64,000 bases of DNA from Scolanthus callimorphus (lineage: Eukaryota; Cnidaria; Anthozoa; Actiniaria; Edwardsiidae): NCBI GenBank assembly GCA_033964015.1, contig CM066916.1, positions 15,416,501 through 15,480,500 of the forward strand, in the 5' to 3' direction. Position 1 is the stretch's first letter. Every line of letters starts with the position of its first letter. Shown in pieces: positions 35,401-47,400 of the stretch. The notes under the pieces are model-generated. The model ran no database searches and was not told the DNA's origin. It saw nothing but the letters and a program-made list of their open reading frames with translations. The position numbers and the translations under genes were made by a program.

Positions 35401-38400
35401 TGAGGGGACGCTTAGTAAAACACGGAGAACGTGTCAAGGACAAGCTCCGAAAGCCCGAGAGCCAGGTAATACACCAACTTGAAATTGATTATGATCTGAT
35501 TGAGGTGGACGAAAGCTGGTGCTTGTCGCTTTCCCAAAGAAAATTTGTCGAGTCTCCGATCGAGTCTGGTGATGTTGGCAAGATTACGCCGCGCGCATAT
35601 GTAGCATATGACCGAAACAAGCGCCCAGAACCCAAGTACTTTAAAGAGATTCTGACAAACAGCCTGTCCAAGGACGAGATAGAACGCTTCTGCAGTGACT
35701 ATTTGGGATTGCTAAAATTTCAACAGAAGCAGCATAAAGAGAAGGTAAGATTTATCTACGTACTTACAGTGGCTATAAACATGCGGCAATCTTCAAATGC
35801 GTTGTCGATCAAGTAACGTCGCGTAACTTTCACAATTATCAAATTTCTGTCCGACACTTGATTAAACTAATTAACGGGTATGTAAATTAACCGCGTCCGA
35901 CCTAATGCAGTTGAACCTCTCACGAGTGATCACCAGCGGGACGTGTGAAAGTGACCGCTTCCTTAGAGGCTGGCCGTTGAATAAGTTTCAATTGTACCGA
36001 CGTGGGTGTGCTGATAGTTATTTTAAATGCGTGTCCAAAAACGTTTCTATTTATTTTTCAGGTACCTTGTCTTATTGGCGCCGCTGACAGCGGAAAGACA
36101 AGCTTGTTTGCACCAATCCTGAGCATCATCCCGCCGAACAAGCTCGCTCGTGTCACCAAGCAACGGTCATTCAACAAGGCCATGATAACTAACGAGACAC
36201 AATGTATCTTCATCGACGAGGCACACCTTAAACTCATGGAAGTAGATGACTGGAAACTTCTCACGCAAGGAGGGTGGACGGCGCACGACGTCAAATATTC
36301 AACGGCTCGGGGTTTCGTCAACCGCTGTCCTATGTTAATTGCCTGCCAGCAAGAGCTCCAGTTTGAAGAGCCTGACCGCGCCGCCATGGACGCCCGCCTT
36401 AACAAATACGTTTTCAAGCCACTCCCCGCGAAAGATGCGTCTGCGTTCGAGTGGCTGAAGAGGCACCCAGTTGACGTAATACTCTGGGCCATGAGCATGG
36501 TAAATCAAGCGCGCCCCAATGCCTCTTCGAGCGCAACACATGAACCAGATGGGCTGTCAAAGCATGAAATGGCGGAGTTGTTTGAGTGCGACCTTGAAGT
36601 ACAGTCCAAGGCAAGAGATGATGAGGAGGAGGAAATCGACCAAGAAGCGCCAGCAACTGATGCTGCAGATCCTCTACTAGTAGAGATGAGAGAGGTCCTA
36701 CGAGGTAGTGATCCCAAGTCGCTTGAATACAAAATTGTCGAAGAGAAGATGCACGAGGTCGAGAGGATCAATGATAATTTGAGAATCATGACAGACAAGA
36801 AATGGGAGGAACAAAAGAATGCCCTTGTTGAGAAAGGAGTTCCGCTGGACATCGCCTGCGAACTTCCGAAAGGGTCGAACCAGCCCATGTCAGAAAGGCT
36901 TAGAGAGGAGTTCAGGCGAATCGAACAAGAGGCAAAGAACGACGACGCAAAGAAACGCGCGGAAAAGGCACGAGAGGCGTTCGAGAACGACTGGGTCAAA
37001 AGAGCGGAGTTCGAGCTTCAACAGACCGCGAAGAGACTCGACACCGACCAGCATCACAAATCCCAAACATCAACGCCTACTTGACGCAGCTAATGGATAA
37101 CCTCAGAACGCACCACCAGAACACCGGGACCGCGAAGTGCGAGACCGCAGTGCAAGAAAGGCGACGGGCGTGCGTCAGATGGGGGCTGATAGAAGAACGA
37201 TACGCCCACCTGATTACCGAACTGCACCAGGCGATGCCGGAGTGCTATTCTGATGACGAGTCTGAAACCACGTTCAACACGCCAGTGCCAACGAGTCAGG
37301 ACAGCGGATACGAAGGGTTTCTCATCGACCGTGCAAAGCGCCCTGCAGCATCGAGCAAGCTGTCATGGAACAAGAAGGCAAAAACGATCCCGGACTTTTT
37401 TCGTTAGAATTTAATGTATTAGTGTATCAGATAATCGAATCAACGGATCAGAAATTGTAAGTAAAATCATGACGAACATTCAACAGTGCGTGAAACTTAT
37501 GTCCATTTTTCTCTGGAGAATAAACACTAAATTAACAGTTAAGAAACCGCGTGTAAGAACCCAGTTGTCAAAGGGCACGAAGAATTGATGTTTTTTGGAG
37601 CCTATTTGTATAAAGGCCGTACAAAAAGTTTTAAGCACACCCCTCGAAAACAGTAGTTTCTTACAAGTGGTTACGACTGTATAAATTGCCCTTGTCGTCT
37701 GACCTTGGTACCGGCGAGGAGATCATGTCCATAAATAAGGAGTTCTTAGCAATACTATCACTGCTCTCCAATTTAATTGCTATCAACAAATGTAAACGAG
37801 AATGATGATATTTAATTATGAAGAGCATTGGAATACGCGTGACATATATTTTGATTGATGGCGATCTAGCGGTGTTTCCTACAAAACCTGCGTTCCTTCT
37901 TTCACTGAACTATTGTTAAATCCTATCACATCGCTGCCCATGAAATCTTCGATATTTCCAGAAAGTGTTGTTAGACACCGATCATGTCGCAATGTTCCAA
38001 GGGCCTCCAGTTGACCGATTCCAATACATTTAGCTCTTCCTCTATGATGACCTCCCTCGGAATCGGTGTTGCGATAACGTCCATTATCAAGGAATTTCTT
38101 TCAATGTCACTGCTTTCCAGTTTGATCGCTATGAAAATGCACGCGAACATGACCTCCTTTAGAGTAACCCTTTTTCTTTGCGTTGTTCTGTTTAAATGCC
38201 TCCAAAGAAGGCTCTCTGCCAACATGGCCGTCGATTTTGGAAAACCGAATGGCGAGCAAATCCCATGAATGAACTCTCCAGCAAATTTGATGTCTTTCAA
38301 CAACAACTCGGGATGTTTTTCTATAATAGTCTCCATGATCATTGCGGGTCTGTGTTTAGCAGGAAAAGAGGCCTGACTGTTTAAGTCTTCGCGTTAAATA

Positions 38401-41400
38401 GTGCCACGCAACATCCCAAAATGCTTTGGAAACGCACACAAAGAAGGCCCGTTTAATTGGTTCATAAGCAAGCGCGCTGTCTGGGGTTTTGTTTAAAATT
38501 CCAGTTCTATAGTAGCAGTAAGTTTTTAACTAGCGGTTTTCTTTGCAAAACTTGGCAATCGCACGTTTCTTCAGAGAGTCAGAAGACCTTCCCTTCTGAA
38601 AATGAAATTCGGAATCCCTTAGAATGGCTGTCCACTGACCATAGCCGTACCTTTTGAGACCTGCTTTGAGATACTTGTCCTCGTCGTGGGTGAACAAGAG
38701 GGCCTTTTTTCTATTGCACGTACGATCGATGTTCACCACTTTGAAAGCGCGCTGGCGTTTAAGTCTTGGCATTTTATTAAAATTGCACTCACGTTTTAGT
38801 GGCAACGTCTCCTCTGCACTTTCGACTTCTTCTGTAGAACCGCTGGACAGATGGTGCGGATCTTGTTCTTGAGACGAGGCGGACGAGATGTCTGACAGCC
38901 TTGAAATCACATCTTGTTCCAGCTTTGTTCCCTTGTCGCCATGTAGTTTATCCAAGCATTGGCGCGCCTTCGTTGCGACCTCTCGAGATCTTTGCTTTTG
39001 ATAATGCACTCTTGCTACAACCGAGCTGTGTTTTTGATCCTCCGAAACTGAGTCTTGCTCCCTTGCGCTAAGCTGGTTGGAACTTGCAGTCTCGACGATC
39101 TGTCGATAACGCGTCGGATGAACGTACTTTCCAATGGCATCGAAAACCAGTTTACTCATGAGCTCGCCGAGTTTGTTGTGCTACCCTCCGTTTCTCGTCA
39201 TGAGCACGTAATCGCAAGCTGGTTTCTGCAGAGGGCGAATATGATTGATATATCCATCCAAAACTTTCATGTTAGTGTCGGTCAAGAGGAGCGAGTCAAA
39301 ACCGTATTTCCCTGCCGTTTTAAACATTTTCTGGTCAATGAACCCCCCGTTTGTTTTCGCTGTGCGAACCATGTCAACTGTGAGGTACTGATAAGTCATA
39401 GGTCGAGATCCCTTTACCTTGATGAACAAGTAGACGGCTAGAAATTTTGTGGCAAACGATAAATCCCCCGAGCAAACACTACCTGGTTTGTCCCTGCATT
39501 TCTTGAGCACTTCTTCATATCGAGGAAGGTAGTGAGATACAACTTCCAGTAGTTCGTCGAGCGATGCCCAGTGACCCTTGGCTTCTAAAACATCAATGTC
39601 CAGATCGCTGGTCCACTGCAATCTCATCATCTTCGACACTGTTCTTCGGACTCTTTTCAAGTACGTCTCGGTGACTGACAAACCTCTCGCCACTGTTTCC
39701 GACAACCATTCGCTAACTTTTCGGAATTGCACTAGCTCCCCAATGGCGTCCAGGTATCCTAAGCGTCCTGCATGTCCAAGATTCCACGTGTCCTGCATCG
39801 TATCCGCAAATTTAAAGAGAAGGTTAGGAGAGCATAAACTGTAGTCGACACTTTTCCAAGTCAGTTCGTCTTCGTCATCACAACAAAATCTGAGAAACTT
39901 AAGGCTTTTGCTGACAGTTTGTTAAGCTTTTCGATCGCTCTTGCACCCCCCGCCACTCCCAGTGAGCCAAGAAAGGAATTCTTTAGCAATTGCACCTGAT
40001 GGCTCAAAGGTTGGAATCGATTTGCTTGCGCTGGTGGATTTGGGTTTCTTTGCGCTTCCATTGCACTCGTTAACTTGACTAGCCTCAATTTCTGAATTGC
40101 TTGGCTTCTGATCAAAGTAAAAGAACCAACCGTGCTTTCTAGTTACGTGTTTCCTGCAGCCTCTTTGAGTTCCAAATCCATCGTGATCGCACGCCTGCAC
40201 TGGGCAGTGAAAAAATCCATCAGATTCATCTTTCTCCAAGTGAAGTCTTTTCGGTTTGGGCAAAGCATTTGCAATTTTAGCCCAGTCAACTTGCTTGTAC
40301 TTTTTACTCGACATCTTTCTTGGGCGGAGAGTAGGCGAGAAATGAACATATACTTACCTGACAGTTGTTTGTATACGATCCATGTGTCCCTAGAGTACGA
40401 AAACCCTTATTGGCCAATAGCAAGGCAAATAAAGTGAGCGTGTTCAAACTTGCCCTGAACATGTTGTAGCCCCTTTGGGAGCCTAACTGTATCTTGTCCA
40501 ATAAAAAGGTGAAGGCGCGCATAATCAAATGAGCGTGCACAAACTTGCCCTAACATGTTTAGGCGGAGTTCTTGCTCAAACATGCTTAAACCGATCCGAT
40601 CCTATCCTATCTTACGTCAGTTATTGTGGCCTTTATTTTAGAACACTCCCCATCGCTTTAAAGTATAAGGAACACTGTGTTCCCAAATATGCATCAAGGG
40701 AACAAAGCGTTCCTTTCAAATTCGGAACGCTTTGTTCCCAAGATCCATATCTAAGACCAATACGTTCCTTTAGTGAAAAGGACCGATGTCGATCATAGGA
40801 ACTCTTTGTTCTTAATTGTGTTGCAGTGGAACAAAATGTTCCTATTGCTAAAGGAACAATATGATCCCATTTGCTCATATGGGAACAAAGTGTTACCTTT
40901 TTTAGGGCCACCTTGTTCCTAATTCCTGTTTAATTGGGAACAGCACGTTCCCTATTTTCACACAAAGGAACTTCACATTCCCCTTTTGTAAGGTCCAAGT
41001 TGGTCATGGGAACAGAATTCCTTTTTAATTGGGAACAGCACGTTCCCTATTTTCACACAAAGGAACTTCATATTCCCTTTTGTTAGGTCCAATTTGGTCA
41101 TGGGAACAGAATTCCTGTTTAATTGGGAACAGCACGTTCCCTATTTTCACACAAAGGAACTTAACATTCCCCTTTTGTTAGGTCCAATTTGGTCATGGGA
41201 ACAGAATGTTCCTAATTGGGAGTGCGTCCAGGAACAAAAAGTTCCTGATTGAGCTTGTCAAACTCGGTAAATGGGAACAGGTGTTCCCAATTACCTCAAA
41301 GGAGAACCAAACATCGAGATAGGAACGTAGCAGTTCGGAACTGTTGGTTCCTTAGTGCTGTGAAAAGGAACAATGGTTCACATTTGATTACATTATTGGG

Positions 41401-44400
41401 AACAAAACGTTCCCTTTTTTCAAAAAGGAACGTCATGATTAGGAACGTGAGTTCCTAATTGTATATAAAAGGCCCAGCTTATTTCTATGTTTAGGAACAA
41501 TGCGTTCCTTTGTTATTACAAAGGACCGTTTGGTTCCTAATCAGTGATACTTTTGTTCCGATGAACGCAAAATGTGTTCCTATTCGTGGGCATAGGGCTG
41601 TTCGTATATTTAAGAAAAGGAACAATTGTTTGGTTCCTTATTTGATTATAGGAACAAAGGAACAAAAATAGAGGAACGGACCCCTTTCAATTGACTGATT
41701 GTAGCACTCGTGCAACTCGGTTTTTATCCAAAAAAACGATCAAGTTATCTGCCCTGGAAGCTAACCTAGTTTTAGTCCAAGTTTTACAGCAAACTTCAAA
41801 GCAAGTAAGCAGAATTTCGGGTTTCTCTCATTTTGGGAAACGTATAAGATGCAGATGGCAATGATGATGATGCAGAGGAGGAGGTGCAGAGGACAAGGAG
41901 GAGAGGGAAAGGGGTGGCGATAAAGATACAGATGCAGATGGCAATGATGATGATGATGCAGAGGAGGAGGTGCAGAGGACAAGGAGGAGAGGGAAAGGGG
42001 TGGCGATAAAGATACAGATGCAGATGGCAATGATGATGATGCAGAGGAGGAGGTGAAGAGGACAAGGAGGAGAGGGAAAGGGGTGGCGATAAAGATACAG
42101 ATGCAGATGGCAATGATGATGATGCAGAGGAGGAGGTGAAGAGGACAAGGAGGAGAGGGAAAGGGGTGGCGATAAAGATACAGATGCAGATGGCAATGAT
42201 GATGATGCAGAGGAGGAGGTGAAGAGGACAAGGAGGAGAGGGAAAGGGGTGGCGATAAAGATACAGATGCAGATGGCAATGATGATGATGCAGAGGAGGA
42301 GGTGAAGAGGACAAGGAGGAGAGGGAAAGGGGTGGCGATAAAGATACAGATGCAGATGGCAATGATGATGATGATGCAGAGGAGGAGGTGCAGAGGACAA
42401 GGAGGAGAGGGAAAGGGGTGGCGATAAAGATACAGATGCAGATGGCAATGATGATGATGCAGAGGAGGAGGTGAAGAGGACAAGGAGGAGAGGGAAAGGG
42501 GTGGCGATAAAGATACAGATGCAGATGGCAATGATGATGATGCAGAGGAGGAGGTGCAGAGGACAAGGAGGAGAGGGAAAGGGGTGGCGATAAAGATACA
42601 GATGCAGATGGCAATGATGATGATGATGCAGAGGAGGAGGTGAAGAGGACAAGGAGGAGAGGGAAAGGGGTGGCGATAAAGATACAGATGCAGATGGCAA
42701 TGATGATGATGCAGAGGAGGAGGTGAAGAGGACAAGGAGGAGAGGGAAAGGGGTGGCGATAAAGATACAGATGCATATGGCAATGATGGTGATGCAGAGG
42801 AGGAGGTGAAGAGGACAAGGAGGAGAGGGAAAGGGGTGGCGATAAAGATACAGATGCAGATGGCAATGATGATGATGCAGAGGAGGAGGTGCAGAGGACA
42901 AGGAGGAGAGGGAAAGGGGTGGCGATAAAGATACAGATGCAGATGGCAATGATGATGATGCAGAGGAGGAGGTGAAGAGGACAAGGAGGAGAGGGAAAGG
43001 GGTGGCGATAAAGATACAGATGCAGATGGCAATGATGATGATGCAGAGGAGGAGGTGAAGAGGACAAGGAGGAGAGGGAAAGGGGTGGCGATAAAGATAC
43101 AGATGCAGATGGCAATGATGATGATGATGCAGAGGAGGAGGTGCAGAGGACAAGGAGGAGAGGGAAAGGGGTGGCGATAAAGATACAGATGCAGATGGCA
43201 ATGATGATGATGCAGAGGAGGGGGTGCAGAGGAAAACGAGGAGAGGGAAAGGGGTGGCGATGAAGATTGCAATGATGATGCAGAGGAGGAGGTGCAGAGG
43301 ACAATGAGAAGAGGGAAAGGGATGAAGGTGGAGATGCAGATGGCAATGATGATTTTGATGATGCAGAGGAGGAGGTGAAGAGGACAAGGATGAGACGAAA
43401 AGGGGGTCTCGATGAAGATTGGATAGTCGATGATGGCGATAGATGATGATAATGATGGCGGTGTTGATGAAATCGGTGAAATCCATGATGATGATGATGG
43501 CGATATGCGTACTGAATATAACGAGCATGTCTGTTTATCCCATCAATCAACACCTTGTTCCCCTACCTCTTTGTACTCCAGAAGATAGAGAGAGATTGGT
43601 GAGCCACCATCGTCGAGGGGTCTCTCCCATCGGATGTGAATATGAGGTCCTTTATCAGTATTATGCGCAGTTGCTGCGATGCCAACATTGCGAGGGCTTG
43701 AAGGCTTCTCTGTCATTAGGACAATAAACTTTAATTGGCTGAATAGTTTTATGAATATGACATAAACGTTTTCCTCCATGTTCGAGGGAGACAGAAAAGA
43801 AGGCATATGCTTCTAAAATGCTGCATCTCGTTTGCCCTTTAGAAACCTAGCGTTCGGGGCGTCGAAACACAACCTTGTAGTGTCCAAAACAACAGCAACA
43901 AATATTTGGTGTCCACGCTTAAACGCAATAGCATAGTAGAACATTATTAAAGCAACTGACAGGCTAAATCGTAATCAAAGACCTAAGAGCCATGTGTGCT
44001 CATTGGGGAGCTGACTCTCATGAGACATTAAACTGTGATGAAAATTAAGACGCTGGCTAAGCGAGGTTATATCTTGCAACTTTTCTCAAGGTTGACCCGT
44101 TTACCCATAATAATTAAAATTAATTGTTGCTGTGCTGCTACGCCAGTGAATTAATGTTTATTGGAAGCAGGAGCCAACCTCCAGGAGTCTCCATCACACA
44201 TTTGTGGCAGTCGAAGTCAGAAGTAGATGAATCTATCTTTAGATTGTTGATTTTTGAATCCCGCGAGAAATTATCGTCAAGATTTAGCAATTTTGTCCTC
44301 CTCTCTCTCAAAAGAAATATGGATGTGCTCATGGCTAGACTCAGTGGGGTAGATGGAGGCTACTGTTGATGGACTCACGACTAGAATTGATCGCCTAATC

Positions 44401-47400
44401 TCACAGAAAATAAACATTCGCTGCCAAAAGTCATATGATCAATTGATTGTCATCTGACTGATTTCCTTTAGTTACATCAATTCACCTGCAAATGCAACAG
44501 TCAGGACTTCAGACGGGTAGCTCGCGCCCACTCCATTGTACGCAGTCACACGGACCAGGTACTTGTTTATCGTTGTGCGCTTCTCGATTTTAGTTTCTTT
44601 GAATGATGTTACCGTCTTGATGGCATTCTCCCATGCAGCTCCTAAAACACATTGTACCACGATTAACGCGAGAAGTACAAAATCCTTTGAAAGTCAAAGC
44701 AATTATTTTCAGGACCCTCGCACAACAACCGACGGCGGAAAGCCAGCCTATAGAACAGGAAAGCTTTGACGGTGACGTTAAACAACTGCTTGCATTTGAG
44801 CGTAGATCATGGAAACTTTTCCAGCACGCACCGACGTGGAGTGGCGAGACAGACAACACCACGTGGGTGCGAGCTGTTTGGATATCTGCGCACTGATTGG
44901 CTGATCGTTTTCTTTTGGTATTGTTTCCTTTGGAAGCGTCTTGAAAGCGACAAAAAACGTATCATTTCAAACTTGAACAAACGCGAAAAGTGCCCACGGT
45001 TCTACGATTTAGTGCAAGCAGTTGTAAAGCTTTTTTCACGTCAAGCCATTAAAACGACAGCCTATTCGTCTCGGTAAAAAGACAAAAGACTACGGATTTC
45101 GGTAGCATCTACTGACCTGAGGTCTTGTATTCAACTTTGTAGCCTGTCACACTGACCCCGCCGTCGTCATGGGGATAGTCCCACGTGACTCTGACGAAAG
45201 GGAATCCATTGTTACGTACGAGATAGTAACCAAGGTTTCGAGGAGGGGTAGGCTCACCTGAAAAAGGCAAAACACTGTACACACTTTTGTGATGTCACAA
45301 AATCTTTGACTTCACTCGCGGGCAAGCTAGCGAAAATCCATCACTACCACTGGAAGGCACTAGCTACTAGAATTTCTTTTGAGGCAATAAACTGTGGTGA
45401 CAAAGATATCGTAAAGTGTTTTTTAACTTTGCCAGCGCGACTTACTGGCTATCTAAAATCTATGGACAACATCGGAAAGAGCACCCAACAATTCATTACC
45501 CTAAATCGCCAAGGTAAAGGACGATAGGTTCAAGCTAGCGAAGATATAGTTCTGTTTACATTATGGTTATCAAAAGCTTGCCAACCAAAAGGTAATATCC
45601 CATACAAACGTCTGCAAAATCTTTTTAGCTTTTCATTACTATATCATTCTTCCCTAGATATTAACCTATCGCTCTGAAACTAGGCAATTTTACTAATTCT
45701 GATCAACGGCTGCGATCAACGATTTAAGCGATTTAATTTTGCAAATTTAAAGTGCTTGAAAAAAGGTTCAGGCAGAACTATTTCAAATGATTCAAATTTC
45801 ATCATGGTATAGTAGGACTAGCTGTAATTAGAATCTGTGAATATCTTTGCAATGGCTACATTGAAATGATCTCAGACTCTAACCATATCTCATTCTTTAT
45901 TAGTTCGAGTTGTAATTTTAATTCGTGATTGTTCAAATATTGACGTTGCCGGTGACCATCGAGGAATATTCGCACGATTTCTTTAAGAATTTTTGTCCCT
46001 GATCGATGGAAGAAATAATCTCAGAACTATCGAATTTTGTGAATCCCATATTAAAAAGAATTTCTTCGATGCTAAAGAAACCTGTTTGGTTTCCTAGAGC
46101 TCGTCCTAAAGAAGAAATAACTTTTCTGACCTCAAGAATGTTATCAGAAGGACAAGTGCGTTTGGCTGTTTATGTTTTTATGAAAGCCTATTTTAAGCTT
46201 GGTCATCTTTAATGAAATGGAATTGGAAAATCCTTTATTGGAGAACGCCGAACATCCATAATGAATGCGATTGCGAAAGAAACTCGAGGAAGCACCGTTA
46301 GTAAAACAGGTAATTTTAATTAGCAAAGTAAAATGTACAAAATGTCCTAGCTATGTATGAAGGTTCAATTGGGACTCTTTGCCAAATTGCATTTTATGCC
46401 TTCATGTTAATAAATCAATCCAACTGAAATAAGAAATTTATTTACATGAAACCAGAACGATTTCAAAATACCTCCCACCTCTGGCATTGACCCAACCTGT
46501 GCCTCTGAACAGGTCCCGTGACATAATATGAAAAATTCATGGAGAGGTAAAGGGGTTTTTATCTGATAAATATTTGTTTTTAGACATTCCTTGTCTGGGA
46601 AGTGCTCCTCAAAACAGTCGCCCAAATAAACATTTTTCATAGACACAGATGCACGATAATCAAGCTTTTAAGTTTGGGCGTGTTGCTCTATTTAATTCTA
46701 ATTCTACGGTTCAGAGGGTTTTATTACTTCCTCGATGTACGATGGAAAAGAGATCAAGTATTTGAAACCGAAGAAATGGCGAGGTCGAAAAACAAGACCG
46801 TTATTCTTCTATATACGACATTTTTCGGAGGGCAGTGGCTAGAGCACTCGACAGAAGGAACCAAGAGAAAAATTACAAGTGGTAGCGCGTCATTTGAAGG
46901 CTGCGAGGTTTCGTCATGCTACGTGACTTATAATAGAAATTTCTTGCCACAAGCAGACGCAGTGGGATTTCACTGGGGAGATATTGGGTTAACAAAAGAG
47001 CAAAATCTACCCTCGCGCGATCCTCAAAGTTTTCACCAAATCTGGTTTTATTACATCATAGAAAATCCCTTGCGCAAACGTATCAATCCTCATAAAGGGG
47101 TATTCAACTGGACTATGACATATAAGAGAGACTCGGAGATATATATTCCCTATGGGCAATACGCGCCACTAGAACCAGGAGACCCGATTACGGAAGTGGA
47201 CATTAGCGGAAAAGACATCTTAGCTGCTTGGATAGTCAGCAATTGTAAAAGCACGGAACGAAATGACTACGCCCGCGAACTGAAAGCCCACATACCCCTG
47301 ATTGTCTACGGAGAGTGCGGATTGTTCGAGTGTCCAAAACCGCAACACTCCAATGCATGCCGCGAACAGTTAAGGCGGTATAAGTTTTATCTTGCTTTCG

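Larger units (their letters stand above)
31859..41842. mobile_element. 9,984-bp virus-like/recombinase element inserted in a minisatellite
   Basis: The ends are 12-bp inverted repeats CGTTTCCCAAAA / TTTTGGGAAACG, placed exactly where the minisatellite unit is interrupted. Gene content: SF3-like helicase (+, 34395-37407), cyclin-like protein (-, 37971-38342), zinc-finger/tyrosine-recombinase/Myb protein (-, 38530-40314), a possible 52-codon ORF (+, 33501-33659). Noncoding: a large inverted repeat with an AT-rich loop (32226-32952), operator-like palindromes before the helicase promoter, and a GGAAC-N5-GTTCC array at the right end. There is no clean target duplication (ATACAGAT on the left against TATAAGAT on the right), which would fit recombinase-type integration. 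No capsid, DNA polymerase or DDE transposase was seen. The helicase and recombinase genes are both broken, so this copy is likely defective. Confidence 0.8.

Noticed and set aside
36058..36999. Minus-strand frames of 146 and 164 codons across the helicase exon
   Set aside because: Shadows of the plus-strand helicase, which carries clear ATPase motifs.
40669..41508. CRISPR-like or steroid-response-element interpretation of the GGAAC array
   Set aside because: Spacing between motifs is irregular and the motif is a short palindrome; the receptor-type half site AGAACA with a 3-base spacer does not fit the 5-base spacer seen.
31859..41842. Maverick/Polinton or DDE transposon
   Set aside because: No protein-primed polymerase, packaging ATPase, capsid or DDE integrase visible, and no 6-bp target duplication.
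41761..43553. Three more minus-strand frames of 503-585 codons
   Set aside because: The same minisatellite in array 2; same explanation.
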